Assembly: GCA_003506435.1 (NCBI GenBank)
Contig: DOAQ01000039.1
Span: forward strand, 1 to 52,215
Length of the DNA stretch: 52,215 bases
Source: Prolixibacteraceae bacterium
GTDB taxonomy: Bacteria; Bacteroidota; Bacteroidia; Bacteroidales; Prolixibacteraceae
Direction of reading: 5' to 3'
Shown here: one piece after another, positions 1 to 8,392 of the stretch
Layout: the number at the start of each line of letters is the position of its first letter
Numbering within the stretch: position 1 is the stretch's first letter
The notes under the pieces: model-generated
The model's database searches: none
Told to the model about the DNA's origin: nothing
Seen by the model: the letters and a program-made list of their open reading frames with translations, nothing else
Program-made: the position numbers and the translations under genes

Positions 1-28
1 TGCTTGCAGCGGGGTAGTTCATTATAAT
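1..28. repeat. Right half of a GC-rich palindromic repeat at the window edge
   Basis: The first 14 bases read TGCTTGCAGCGGGG. The last six bases of the window read CCCCGC. Joined end to start they form CCCCGCTGC-TT-GCAGCGGGG, a perfect 9-bp stem with a two-base loop. The repeat appears to run to about base 28, where coding sequence of the ATPase remnant begins. This is most likely one arm of a dispersed palindromic repeat at which the assembly ended. Confidence 0.5.
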
Positions 29-32
29 ATCT

Positions 33-902
33 TTGTTAAAAGAAATAAGAGAAGCATTAGATAAGGAAATTTATTTACTCATTGATGATCTGTATCACAT
101 CAAAAAGCAGAATCAACCGGAGTTGTTAAGTTTTTTACATAAAATTTCCAAGAATAATGGTATCTGGCTGAAAATTGGCACAGTAAAGTTTCGATCTGAA
201 CTCTATAAAGTGGAAGAAAGGCCAATCGGGGTCAAACTTGGTGATGATGTTTCTGAAATTGATCTTGATCTTACTCTAGAGAAAATGAATACCACAAAGA
301 AGTTTTTAGAAAGATTGGCTTCCGAATTATTAACAGAGTGCTCAACTTTTAAACTTTCAGAATTAATAAATCCAAATGCTTTTGATAGACTTATAATAGG
401 GTCTGGTGGGGTGTCACGAGATTTTATTAACTTATTTAGACAATCAATTATTAATGCGAGAGAGAGGTTGAATCAAAACCCAAATCATCCAAAGGGTCCA
501 CGAATTTCGGTTGAAGATGTCAATGAAGCTTCTGGAGAATATGGTACATTTAAGAAAGAAGAGTTTAATAAAGATGCTGATGATGGAACAGTAAGATTAA
601 ATTCTATTTTTTCTGGAATTAGGGAGTTTTGTCTTGAAAAAGCCAACAGTAATTGTTTCTTGCTTCAACAGGATTTGGACGATCCCAAAATAGATGAGTT
701 GGTTGATTTAAAATTAATCCATAAAATAGATCCACGAGTGACAGTTAGCAAAAGACAAGGGAAAGTATATCGGGCTATGATGCTGGATTTAAGCGAGTAT
801 GCAGGATCAAGAACTATAAGAAAACTTGAAACGATTGATTTCTGGAAACCGAATGAGAAAGAGAAGTTAAGAAAAGTAGGCCTAATTTATCAACCACAAT
901 AA
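33..902 (+). CDS. C-terminal part of a P-loop (AAA/ORC-CDC6-like) ATPase, N-terminally truncated
   Basis: The visible protein is about 289 residues and begins at a TTG, not at a convincing start. A stop codon (15-17) lies in frame just upstream, inside the palindromic repeat at the window edge. Near the N terminus, YLLIDDLYHI looks like a Walker B strand (hydrophobic stretch plus two acidic residues). No Walker A motif is present, so the nucleotide-binding half is missing. The C-terminal third (about residues 185-270) has the mixed helix/strand pattern of a winged-helix domain. Such ATPases occur in defence or mobile regions of bacteria, but the function here is unknown. The gene is probably a fragment cut by the repeat or by the assembly edge. 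Family assignment is from memory of similar proteins and is moderate. Confidence 0.55.
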   Translation: MLKEIREALDKEIYLLIDDLYHIKKQNQPELLSFLHKISKNNGIWLKIGTVKFRSELYKVEERPIGVKLGDDVSEIDLDLTLEKMNTTKKFLERLASELLTECSTFKLSELINPNAFDRLIIGSGGVSRDFINLFRQSIINARERLNQNPNHPKGPRISVEDVNEASGEYGTFKKEEFNKDADDGTVRLNSIFSGIREFCLEKANSNCFLLQQDLDDPKIDELVDLKLIHKIDPRVTVSKRQGKVYRAMMLDLSEYAGSRTIRKLETIDFWKPNEKEKLRKVGLIYQPQ

Positions 903-1068
903 AAAAGAAGACAGGTATATGGCAATCTTATATCAGTTAAAATGCTAAATTCAAGTTATTGGGTATTTAACCCTAGCCCATCTCTCCTCCCCCTTTGAGT
1001 TTTAACGGTAGAAGGAGTTTGTAATTTCTCGTCTATAACATACTTTTCAGAACGGACATTAGAAACGT

Positions 1069-1110
1069 CCTGAAGGGACAGTATAATTTAGCCCGGGGCA
1101 ACGCCCCGGG
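1069..1110 (+). repeat. GC-rich palindromic repeat, copy 1
   Basis: The copy starts with CCTGAAGGG and ends in the hairpin CCCGGGGC-AAC-GCCCCGGG (1092-1110, 8-bp stem, 3-base loop). The same elements, CCTGAAGGG plus a TATTTCAGCCCGGGG-like stretch, recur in the opposite orientation at 1288-1330. Repeats of this shape are common between genes in Bacteroidota genomes. Confidence 0.7.
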
Positions 1111-1287
1111 GTGTAGAGCGAACAGATATCGTCCGCAAGATAACGTGGGTAAAAGAACAACTCTATTTCGGACGAAAATGATGTATCCCTGTTTCCCCGG
1201 AGATAATATATATCTATTCCGTCCGGAAAAGGTTCTTCGCCCTGACTATCCTATTCGCGCGGACGGTTTTCTTCGTTTTCCCTTTTT

Positions 1288-1330
1288 CCCGGGGCGTTGC
1301 CCCGGGCTGAAATATGCCCGCCCTTCAGGC
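1288..1330 (-). repeat. GC-rich palindromic repeat, copy 2 (inverted)
   Basis: Hairpin CCCGGGGC-GTT-GCCCCGGG at 1288-1306, followed by the reverse complement of the CCTGAAGGG arm. It is the inverted partner of the copy at 1069-1110. The two enclose about 177 bases. Confidence 0.7.
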
Positions 1331-1466
1331 AGAAAACATAAAAAAAAGATGATCCATTGTAATCATGAGATTCCGGCCTGCGCCGGAATGACACGGGAAA
1401 TAACAGGGGCTGGCTTTGAATAATGTACCAACCAACTCCACCTCTCCATTGTTTGAGTTTTAGCGG

Positions 1467-1499
1467 TTTCCTCGTTTCTGCGATGCTTAAACGAGGAAA
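1467..1499. terminator. Hairpin downstream of the LytTR operon
   Basis: TTTCCTCGTTT (1467-1477) pairs perfectly with AAACGAGGAAA (1489-1499) around an 11-base loop. It lies just beyond the stop codon of the minus-strand response regulator. No T-run follows on that strand, so it may be an mRNA-stabilising hairpin or a repeat rather than an intrinsic terminator. Confidence 0.35.
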
Positions 1500-1514
1500 G
1501 GATAGATGAAATAA

Positions 1515-2210
1515 TCACCCGTTTAGCCTTAACAACAGTTCATCCCGGTACGTCTGGCTCACGGGCAACAGCATTTCCTTTATTTTGATCTGGTTTCCTT
1601 CGATGTACTCGATTTTCGACAGCGAAACGATGTACGATTTGTGAATCCGCAGGAAACGGTCGGGGGGTAGTTTTTCTCCAAATGCCGACAGCGAATCATA
1701 CACCATCAGGTTGCGGGCAGTGGTGCGGATTTTTATATAATCGCCCTGCGCCTCAATGTAAAAAATGTCGGACAGGTCGATGCGGAACATTTTTTTGTCG
1801 GCCTTTACCATGATGTGGTCGCCGGAAGTTTCGGCTGGTCTTTCGTTGTGTAGCTTTTCAACTGCCCGGCTGACAGCCTTCAGGAACCGTTCGTACGAAA
1901 CCGGTTTCAGCAGGTAATCAACCGCATCGAGGTCGAACCCTTCGACTGCATATTCAGGATATGCGGTAATAAAAATCACTAGTGGCGGGCTCGACAGGCT
2001 TTTCACCAAGTTGATGCCCGAAAAACCGGGCATGTTGATGTCGAGAAAAAGCAGTTGTATCTCGCCGTTCAGGATCGCTTCCCGGGCCTGAAGCGCATTG
2101 GAAAATACGCCCGACAAACAGAGTTCCGGGCAATTTTCAACATAGTCTTTCAGAATATCTTGTGATAGGGGCTCATCTTCAACAATGATGCAGTTAATCT
2201 TTGTCTTCAT
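1515..2210 (-). CDS. LytTR-family response regulator
   Basis: This 231-residue protein is a two-component response regulator. The N-terminal receiver domain (about residues 5-120) has the acidic pair E11-D12, the phospho-acceptor D57 in LLFLDINMPG, and the conserved Thr-Ala and Lys (ITAYPEYA...LLKPVS). A short linker leads to a LytTR DNA-binding domain (about 135-230) with the typical FYIEAQGDYIKI and FLRIHKSYIVS motifs. Its start overlaps the end of the sensor-kinase gene by 17 bases, so the two are co-transcribed and probably translationally coupled. The kinase would phosphorylate D57 and the regulator would then bind direct-repeat promoter sites. The target genes are not evident. It is the last gene of the minus-strand trio. 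Confidence 0.93.
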   Translation of the reverse strand: MKTKINCIIVEDEPLSQDILKDYVENCPELCLSGVFSNALQAREAILNGEIQLLFLDINMPGFSGINLVKSLSSPPLVIFITAYPEYAVEGFDLDAVDYLLKPVSYERFLKAVSRAVEKLHNERPAETSGDHIMVKADKKMFRIDLSDIFYIEAQGDYIKIRTTARNLMVYDSLSAFGEKLPPDRFLRIHKSYIVSLSKIEYIEGNQIKIKEMLLPVSQTYRDELLLRLNG

Positions 2211-3240
2211 TTGCCAGCTTGATTTCCAGTTTAATCTCGTAATTCGACTTCGAATCGTTTATTTCCAGCCGGTAACGGTCTTTGTACAGCAGTTCCAGTC
2301 GCTTTTTTACGTTGGCAATGCCCACGCCCTGGTATTTGGTTTTTTCCCTGAAATCGGTTTTCCCCTTGTTGTTTTTTATCCTGAAATAAATGCTTTCGCG
2401 TCGCCCTACCAGGTTAATATCGATCAGCTCCTCGTTCGTTTGGGTCAGCCCGTGTTTAAAACTGTTTTCAATAAACGGAATAAACAAAAGCGGGGCAATC
2501 CGCTGGTCGCCGATTTCACCTTCCGCAACCATTTTCACCCGGTCTTTGTTCTGAAGCCTCAGCAGTTGCAGTTCCACGTATTTGCGGATAAATTCGACCT
2601 CGCTTTTCAGGTCGGTTTCGTCCTTGTCGGAGTCGTAAATAACGTACCGCAGAATATCCGAAAGTTTCAGGATTACCTCCGGGGCTGCATCGTCTTTCTT
2701 GCGGGCCAGCGAATAAATGTTGTTCAAACTATTGAACAGGAAATGGGGGTTCAGTTGCGAGCGCAAGGCTTTCAACTGGTTTTCCGTATTTTCCTGCTCC
2801 AGTTGTTTTACTACAAACCATGCCCGCGCCAGTTTAATCAGCGTGGTTAGCAGCAGAAATACAATCAGGTACAGGGTGATGTCCCAAAAGCCGTAATAAG
2901 CGATGAAATAGAACCCGGGGAACAGGTAGTCGATCCATTTGTCGAACAGGAGAAGGTAAAATTCGGCCCCGACAAACAAGGTAATAATGATTGCATACGC
3001 ATACCACCAGTATTTTTTCCGGGCAAGCAAGCGCGGAACCAGGATGGACAGATTGATGTAAACGACCAGCGCCAGCGGAATATGAAAAACCATTGTATAA
3101 ATCACATCAATGGGTTTCAGTTCAGCCGATACCCGGAGAATATTCACCAGGATCAGGAACGAAAATGCCCAGAACAGGATATGCTGTAAAGCCCTGTTTT
3201 CAGCCAGTGCAATAAGGATATTTTTCAGTTTAGTGATCAC
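2194..3240 (-). CDS. LytS/YehU-type sensor histidine kinase
   Basis: This 348-residue inner-membrane kinase has about four predicted transmembrane helices (roughly residues 20-40, 47-67, 80-100, 118-140). A short coiled linker leads to the His_kinase motif SQLNPHFLFNSLNNI with phospho-accepting H166. The GHKL ATP-binding domain follows, with an N box around PFIENSFKHGL (about 255-265) and a G box in GVGIANVKKRLELLY. There is no separate periplasmic sensor domain, so the signal is probably sensed within the membrane. The gene overlaps the regulator by 17 bases and the preceding lipoprotein by 4 (ATGA), so it sits in a tight three-gene operon. Family assignment is secure; the stimulus is unknown. 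Confidence 0.93.
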   Translation of the reverse strand: MITKLKNILIALAENRALQHILFWAFSFLILVNILRVSAELKPIDVIYTMVFHIPLALVVYINLSILVPRLLARKKYWWYAYAIIITLFVGAEFYLLLFDKWIDYLFPGFYFIAYYGFWDITLYLIVFLLLTTLIKLARAWFVVKQLEQENTENQLKALRSQLNPHFLFNSLNNIYSLARKKDDAAPEVILKLSDILRYVIYDSDKDETDLKSEVEFIRKYVELQLLRLQNKDRVKMVAEGEIGDQRIAPLLFIPFIENSFKHGLTQTNEELIDINLVGRRESIYFRIKNNKGKTDFREKTKYQGVGIANVKKRLELLYKDRYRLEINDSKSNYEIKLEIKLANEDKD

Positions 3241-3848
3241 TTACCGGTTTTTCGTAATGCTGCATCAAGCCCGTCTTCGAAGGCTTCCGCCGAATTTACA
3301 TATTTTATTACAAACTTTTGAAGTTCCTGCGGCTTTGCAGTCAGCAAAATGTGGTTTCCGTTGTCTTCGTGATGAATGCGGATGCGGTTTTCCTTGATCA
3401 GGTCTTTCAGCCAGTCCTGATCGAACCAGTGAATGTACATTGAATCTTTTACCAGTTCGAGCTTGGCAAAAGTATGCACCGGCAACACGTGAAAATCGAA
3501 TAAACTCAGGTTGTCGTCATCGAAATATTCTTCGAGATAAAAATCGAGGAAATAGTGGCCGCCCAATTTTACCGGGTGCACCAGCAGCGAGGCTTTGCTG
3601 AAACCGGCCTGTCCCTTTTCTTTCAGCGTAAGATAATAAGCAGTCCTGTTGATGTTTTCGGGAGTTTTCTTCCCGTTGTAACTATGTTCGAATTTCCAGA
3701 TGGCCGAATCTTTATCGATCCATTCGCCCGTGAGCAGTTCGTTGGCAAACAAGTCTTTTTCGGTATACAGAGGGTAAAACGAAAATACAATACAGCCTGA
3801 AAAGAATAACAAAAAGAGGGATACTATGGCAAGATTCTTCAGTTTCAT
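3237..3848 (-). CDS. Conserved lipoprotein of unknown function, first gene of the LytS/LytTR operon
   Basis: This 203-residue protein begins with a lipoprotein signal (LFLLFFSGC, lipidated Cys about residue 19), followed by FYPLYTEKDLFANELLTGEW. The YPLYTEKDL pattern is common in small Bacteroidota lipoproteins of unknown role. The rest is predicted mostly beta, with no transmembrane helix and no catalytic motif I recognise. Its last codon overlaps the kinase start in an ATGA. Encoding a lipoprotein upstream of a kinase that lacks a periplasmic domain suggests it could be the envelope-side sensor or the regulated cargo. That is inference. Confidence 0.75.
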   Translation of the reverse strand: MKLKNLAIVSLFLLFFSGCIVFSFYPLYTEKDLFANELLTGEWIDKDSAIWKFEHSYNGKKTPENINRTAYYLTLKEKGQAGFSKASLLVHPVKLGGHYFLDFYLEEYFDDDNLSLFDFHVLPVHTFAKLELVKDSMYIHWFDQDWLKDLIKENRIRIHHEDNGNHILLTAKPQELQKFVIKYVNSAEAFEDGLDAALRKTGK

Positions 3849-4036
3849 TGTTAACGGATTTAAAGTTCAAGGTAAAGAAGAAAAACCGGAAAAGCAATTC
3901 CAATTTTTTTCGGCAACACGGTTTGTTTTCTCGTTCTTTTGCAGATAATTCACGATAGAGAAACCGAAAAACTGATCCCGAAAAAACAATGATGCCTGCT
4001 TTCTGTTGTGTGTGAAGAATATTAAAACGCATCAGG

Positions 4037-5080
4037 ATGACATCCGTTCCGTATTTAATTATTGGTCAGGGATTGGCCGGAACATTGCTGGCTTTTGAAC
4101 TACATTTCAGGAAGTTGGATTTCCGGATTATTGCTTCCGCAGGGAAAAGCAGTGCATCGACGGTTGCGGCCGGATTATTCAATCCTCTGGTGTTTAAACG
4201 CCTGACCAAAAGCTGGCTGATTGATGATTTGCTCCCGGTAATGGACGAAGTATATCCCGAACTGGAAAACGTACTGGACCGGAAATTCTATTTCAAAAAA
4301 GATATACTGAAACCCCTGTCGGTGCAGGAATTGGAGGAATGGAAAAAGAAACGGGAAAGCGGGGTTGACTATATTCTGAAGATACAGGAATTGCCGCCGG
4401 TTGGTGGAATTGCAGATGCCGCCGGGTATGGGCAGGTTACCGGTTCCGGCTACCTCGACCTGAATTTGTTTCTGGAAAATGCCCGGAACTTTTTCATCGA
4501 AAAGGGACTTTTTATTAATTCAATTGTTGACTATCCGGATTTTGAAATTCGCGGCGGGCAGCTTCATTATAGGAGAATAGACGCTGAAAAGATTGTTTTT
4601 TGTGAAGGTGCGCATGTTGTGAAGAACCCGTTTTTTCCTTTCCTGAAGATGCGCCCGGCCAAAGGCGAATTGTTGCTGGTAGATGCGCCCGGTTTGCCGG
4701 ATGATTTTATCCTAATTGACGATTTGTTTATTCTTACGGTTGGAAATCATCTGTTTAAAATTGGCTCAACCTACGACTGGGATGATCTTTCGGAATTGCC
4801 AACAGAAAAGGGACGGCAGTCGGTTACCGGGCGTTTCGAAAAACTGGTTTCTGTTGAGTACACGGTAAAAGATCATTGGGCAGGCATCCGTCCAACCGTA
4901 TCCGACCGGCGGCCGGTGCTGGGGTTTCATCCGGAATACACAAATGCTGCGGTATTCAATGGGTTAGGTACCAAAGGGGTGATGCTGGCACCGTATTTTG
5001 CACGTGAAATGGTCCGGTTACTGACGGGTGAACAACTTCATGTGAACCGTGAAGTCCGGATGGAGCGGTTTTTGAAATAA
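4037..5080 (+). CDS. FAD-dependent oxidoreductase of the DAO (glycine-oxidase-like) family
   Basis: This 347-residue protein begins with a Rossmann dinucleotide-binding motif (YLIIGQGLAGTLLAFEL, GxGxxG at 10-15), so it is a cytoplasmic flavoprotein with no signal peptide. The C-terminal WAGIRPTVSDRRPVLGFHP and FNGLGTKGVMLAPYFA match the FAD-closing region of D-amino-acid oxidase/ThiO-like enzymes. The likely reaction is oxidation of an amine or amino acid using O2 or a quinone. The substrate cannot be told from sequence. It stands alone between two divergent or convergent minus-strand operons and ends at a hairpin that serves the opposing operon. Confidence 0.85.
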   Translation: MTSVPYLIIGQGLAGTLLAFELHFRKLDFRIIASAGKSSASTVAAGLFNPLVFKRLTKSWLIDDLLPVMDEVYPELENVLDRKFYFKKDILKPLSVQELEEWKKKRESGVDYILKIQELPPVGGIADAAGYGQVTGSGYLDLNLFLENARNFFIEKGLFINSIVDYPDFEIRGGQLHYRRIDAEKIVFCEGAHVVKNPFFPFLKMRPAKGELLLVDAPGLPDDFILIDDLFILTVGNHLFKIGSTYDWDDLSELPTEKGRQSVTGRFEKLVSVEYTVKDHWAGIRPTVSDRRPVLGFHPEYTNAAVFNGLGTKGVMLAPYFAREMVRLLTGEQLHVNREVRMERFLK

Positions 5081-5100
5081 AAACCCCGCTGTAAGCGGGG
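5077..5100 (-). terminator. Intrinsic terminator of the gld operon
   Basis: CCCCGC (5084-5089) and GCGGGG (5095-5100) form a 6-bp GC stem with a TGTAA loop. On the minus strand the stem is followed by a TTTTT run, which is the right order for a Rho-independent terminator after the DUF4340 gene that ends at 5107. Confidence 0.7.
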
Positions 5101-5106
5101 CCGAAA

Positions 5107-6030
5107 TTATTTCAGAAAGTTTGATTTTGGAGGAAATATTTTTTCCTTCAGGTTTTCGCCGTCGAAGTAGCTGCCTTTGTTTTGACTGCTGGTTACGGTG
5201 AGTTTGTCGTTCAATGCAGCGTAGCCGGCCAATTCAACGGCTTCGGCGATGTTGTTTCCTTCGATCTTCAGTTTGTACAGGGCTTCGCCAACCGGTGCAT
5301 CATCAGTAAAAACCGAATGTTTCAGGTTTTGCAACCCCGAGAGAAAACCGGCAACCGAAGCCGAATCGGCAGGTGCAGAGCCGATCATCCAGCTTTTGTC
5401 TCCTTTTTCGAGGACGAAAGTCCCGTCGTTTGGATTGGTCAGGGTCAGGCGGGTCAGATCGTCTTTTTTTATCCCGGTCACTGTTTTATCCCGGAATGAA
5501 CTCAGGTCGCGGTTGAAAGTCATTGGCAGGTAGCCATCGACTCCGTAAACCACCTCGTCTCCTTCCAGCCGCACATACGAAGTTGCTTTTTGTGGCTGCG
5601 AAAACGACATTTTCCCGATTACTACTTCAGCGACTTTCCTGCCTTTATTTTTCAGTACAACTTTAGTTCCGAGCGAGTCGGTCACTTCGTATTGGCTCCA
5701 CCGCTGCTTGCTTGTTGAGGCCACGCTTTCCGGCTTTATCCGGTTCAACTCGCCGATGATGGATGAGACCATATTGTTGTCGGCCGGGTATTTTTTCTCC
5801 GCCTTGAAAACCATCCACGAACCGTTTTCTTTTTCGAATTTTATTTCTTCTCCTTTCATCGATCTCGGGTAGAGCAGAATCTGCGTAATATCGTCGGCAT
5901 TTACCTCTACCAGATCGTCTTTAAAAGTCCGTTCGTTTTTCTGCCGGTCGATGAAGTTGACGCCAACAACAAGCGCCAGCAGAACAACAAACAGTATCAG
6001 TATGGTTTTTTGATTGATTTTCCGAAACAT
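5107..6030 (-). CDS. DUF4340 domain protein
   Basis: This 307-residue protein has one N-terminal membrane anchor (about residues 8-25, ILILFVVLLALVVGVNFI) and a large extracytoplasmic part with repeated alpha/beta units (TQILLYPRSMKGEEIKFEKE..., then a second unit around LTRLTLTNPNDGTFVLEK). This is the DUF4340 architecture, often encoded next to ABC transporters with a GldG-type auxiliary subunit. Here it follows the gldG-like gene by 18 bases and is the last gene before the terminator. It probably works with the transporter as an envelope accessory. The molecular role is unknown. Confidence 0.85.
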   Translation of the reverse strand: MFRKINQKTILILFVVLLALVVGVNFIDRQKNERTFKDDLVEVNADDITQILLYPRSMKGEEIKFEKENGSWMVFKAEKKYPADNNMVSSIIGELNRIKPESVASTSKQRWSQYEVTDSLGTKVVLKNKGRKVAEVVIGKMSFSQPQKATSYVRLEGDEVVYGVDGYLPMTFNRDLSSFRDKTVTGIKKDDLTRLTLTNPNDGTFVLEKGDKSWMIGSAPADSASVAGFLSGLQNLKHSVFTDDAPVGEALYKLKIEGNNIAEAVELAGYAALNDKLTVTSSQNKGSYFDGENLKEKIFPPKSNFLK

Positions 6031-6048
6031 GATTCAGTAATTAAAAGG

Positions 6049-7563
6049 TTACACATAATCGTAGTACATGCGTTTCATGCGGCGGGTACGGTTTTTCTGT
6101 GCATTGATCAGCCCAATGGCAATGATCAGCAAAACGGGCAGCATGAAATTCAAATATTTCAGTAGTGTTTTGGTGCTGTCTTCAAGTTGGTCGATGGGGC
6201 GCGAGGTGACTCCTTTGGTCCGGAGATCAATTAGGCCGGTATCGTCCGACAGGTAATCAATTGCGTTGACCATCAGGTTCACATTGTCGGGCTGGCGCTG
6301 ACGGGCTGCCTGTCCGGCGCCGTTTACCGCAAAATCGCCGTCACCGGTTACAATCAGTTTTGAATTGGCATTACCCGACAATTTTCCTTCCAGTAAAGCT
6401 CCTAAAGTAAGTTTAGAGAGCGGAAAATCGGCATTCGTCCATTGTTGCTGAATATTAAAAAATACAGGACAGTTTTGTGTTCCCGATTTATCGGAAGAGT
6501 AAACCAGCGGTTGATAATGAATGCCGGTGTCGCCGGTGAAGTTCATGGAACTTACAAATTCGAAAAGCACATTTTCAAGTCCTTTCGTGATGGCATGGTC
6601 TGCAAAACTGTTGGCCAGCGGCAGGTACGGGAATGTCATTTGCGTGTTGAAGGTGAACATTCCCTGCTGCTGGCGGACATTCACCGTGCTGCATTGCGCG
6701 TCGATTACAAAATTGGGTTCCACCTTCAGCCCTTTTGTTGCCAGCCACGATTCGAGACCGGTCGTGAGTTCACCTCCGTACAACTGGGACAGGTCACCCT
6801 GCACGCGGTTGATGGCTATGTATAAATTTCCGCCTCCTGCAAGAAAACGGTCGAGCATTGCCAGATGTCCGGCAGGTATTGAATCGGTGGGTGCAATCAT
6901 ACAAACGGTTTTGTATTGGCTCAGGTTGGTCGAGTCGGTAAGGTTCACCGGCTCAACATCGTACAATACGCTCAATGAGACCATTGCCTGCTGAAATTCG
7001 GAAATCGTTGGTTCGCCGTGCCCCTGAATGAAACCAATCATCGGTTTGTCGGTAACCGTCAGTTTCTTGATGCTGGTTGAAAGGGCATATTCCATGGCGG
7101 CACCCTGCTGCATAAAGGGGATTACTTCGGTTTTGTCTCCATATTTTACAACGGCCCCCAGATAGGCTTTTTTCTGTACTGCCTGATCTTTTTCCCTGAC
7201 GTTGATCACCACTGGCGAAATACCTGCTTTCATTGCTTCCTGCTCGGTTTCTTCTTTTCCATTCGGATTGATGAATTCGTACAGCACATTACCTTTCGAT
7301 TTATTGGCATATTCAATCAGCAAATCTTTGAAATCGGTTTTTGTCTGCGCAATCTGTGGTGGCAAATCTTCCGAGAAATAGGCGGTTACCGTAACCGGAT
7401 CATCCAGTTCCTTCAGTATATTTTTTGTTGCGTCGCTCAGTGTGTACCGGTTGTCTTCCGTAAAATCGAGCCGGAAGAAAAAACGGTTGGCAAGGATGTT
7501 TACCAGGATCAGGATACCAGTAACAATGAGAATGTATAATATGAGTGATTTTTTTGTGTTCAT
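6049..7563 (-). CDS. gldG: GldG, auxiliary subunit of the gliding-associated ABC transporter
   Basis: This 504-residue membrane-anchored protein has an N-terminal helix (about 8-28), a large soluble domain and a C-terminal helix (about 470-490) followed by a basic tail. The soluble part carries hallmarks of the ABC_transp_aux/GldG family: RFFFRLDFTEDNRYTLSD near residues 27-44 and the GFIQGHGEPTISEFQQ and GGNLYIAINR segments. In Flavobacterium johnsoniae GldA, GldF and GldG form one ABC transporter linked to gliding. Many non-gliding Bacteroidota keep homologues, so gliding cannot be inferred from this alone. The gene starts 11 bases after gldF. Confidence 0.9.
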   Translation of the reverse strand: MNTKKSLILYILIVTGILILVNILANRFFFRLDFTEDNRYTLSDATKNILKELDDPVTVTAYFSEDLPPQIAQTKTDFKDLLIEYANKSKGNVLYEFINPNGKEETEQEAMKAGISPVVINVREKDQAVQKKAYLGAVVKYGDKTEVIPFMQQGAAMEYALSTSIKKLTVTDKPMIGFIQGHGEPTISEFQQAMVSLSVLYDVEPVNLTDSTNLSQYKTVCMIAPTDSIPAGHLAMLDRFLAGGGNLYIAINRVQGDLSQLYGGELTTGLESWLATKGLKVEPNFVIDAQCSTVNVRQQQGMFTFNTQMTFPYLPLANSFADHAITKGLENVLFEFVSSMNFTGDTGIHYQPLVYSSDKSGTQNCPVFFNIQQQWTNADFPLSKLTLGALLEGKLSGNANSKLIVTGDGDFAVNGAGQAARQRQPDNVNLMVNAIDYLSDDTGLIDLRTKGVTSRPIDQLEDSTKTLLKYLNFMLPVLLIIAIGLINAQKNRTRRMKRMYYDYV

Positions 7564-7574
7564 ATCGCGATGTT

Positions 7575-8297
7575 TTAGTTGATGTTCCGTTTTGCTAAAA
7601 CAGCTTCAGAGCCAATCAGACCAAGGAAGATGATCGAAAGGAAGTAGATGATATCCTTTGAGTCGACCACTCCGCGCGAAATAGATTCGTAGTGGGTGGA
7701 AAGGCTCAGGTAGTTGAAAATACTTCCGGGAACTCCGGAAATGCTTGCTGCCAGAATCCCGAAAATGATGTGGAAGAAGATGCCAATACAAAGGGCCAGC
7801 AAAAAAGCCACAATCTGGTTGTTGGTAATGCTGCTGGTGAAAATCCCGATGCTGATGTAGGCCGAACTCATCAAGATCAATCCAAGGTAGCCTGTCCAGA
7901 CTGCGCCGTGATCAATCGGACCAATGTTCCAGATGGTGATGTAGTAAGGGAGTGTCAGCGCCAGTGCAATGATGATCAGCAATAAGGTTGCGAGGAATTT
8001 TCCCCAGATAATTTGCCAGTCGGTGACCGGTTTGGTTAGCAGTATTTCGAGGGTGCCGGTTTTCTTTTCTTCGGCAATCAGTTTCATGGTGAGCGCCGGG
8101 ATGAAAAAGAAAAAGGTCCAGTAGGCAATGCCGAAAAAGCTTTGCATGCTGGCTTGCCCGACAAAAAACACATCGCCTCCGTACAGCCATGTGAAAAATC
8201 CGCTGAGCCCAAGAAAAACAATAATGGTAATGTAGGCCATCAGTGAATCGAAAATAGCCTGCAACTCGCGTTTTGTAATAATTCCTATTTGTTTCAT
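7575..8297 (-). CDS. gldF: GldF, ABC-2-type permease
   Basis: This 240-residue protein is almost entirely transmembrane, with about six helices. ALTMKLIAEEKKTGTLEILLTKPVTDWQIIWGKF is the family's conserved cytoplasmic segment (shown here only as a landmark: EEKKTGTLEILLTKP near residues 75-90). It would form the membrane channel of the GldA/F/G transporter. It lies between gldA and gldG in the usual gldA-gldF-gldG order and is separated from gldA by 95 bases that carry a heptamer repeat. Confidence 0.9.
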   Translation of the reverse strand: MKQIGIITKRELQAIFDSLMAYITIIVFLGLSGFFTWLYGGDVFFVGQASMQSFFGIAYWTFFFFIPALTMKLIAEEKKTGTLEILLTKPVTDWQIIWGKFLATLLLIIIALALTLPYYITIWNIGPIDHGAVWTGYLGLILMSSAYISIGIFTSSITNNQIVAFLLALCIGIFFHIIFGILAASISGVPGSIFNYLSLSTHYESISRGVVDSKDIIYFLSIIFLGLIGSEAVLAKRNIN

Positions 8298-8343
8298 ATT
8301 AAATATCTTTTTTGCAGTACTGATTAATGTTTGATAGATTTCA

Positions 8344-8387
8344 ATCGTAAATCGTAAATCATCAATCGTAAGTCGTAAATCGTAAAT
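8344..8387. repeat. Heptamer tandem repeat between gldA and gldF
   Basis: Six consecutive 7-base units read ATCGTAA, ATCGTAA, ATCATCA, ATCGTAA, GTCGTAA, ATCGTAA. They sit in the 95-base gap between two genes of one operon, so they are transcribed. Short repeats of this kind are scattered between genes in many Bacteroidota. No function is evident. Confidence 0.8.
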
Positions 8388-8392
8388 TTTTT

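Larger units (their letters stand above)
903..1514. other. Non-coding intergenic region with dispersed palindromic repeats
   Basis: No credible gene is seen in these 612 bases. They contain an inverted pair of GC-rich hairpin repeats (about 1069-1110 and 1288-1330), a palindrome of the type ATTCCGGCC-TGC-GCCGGAAT near 1371-1390, an 11-bp-stem hairpin at 1467-1499, and a near-exact 16-base direct repeat, TTTGAGTTTTaACGGT at about 996 and TTTGAGTTTTAGCGGT at about 1451. The 92-codon open frame at 1145-1423 translates these repeats and is not a gene. Confidence 0.7.

Noticed and set aside
1145..1423. 92-codon open reading frame
   Set aside because: It reads through a palindromic repeat and a second repeat, has no homologous-looking protein pattern and no plausible start context.
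2185..2850. Plus-strand open frame of 221 codons
   Set aside because: It is antisense to the well-supported sensor kinase and has a hydrophobic, low-quality composition.
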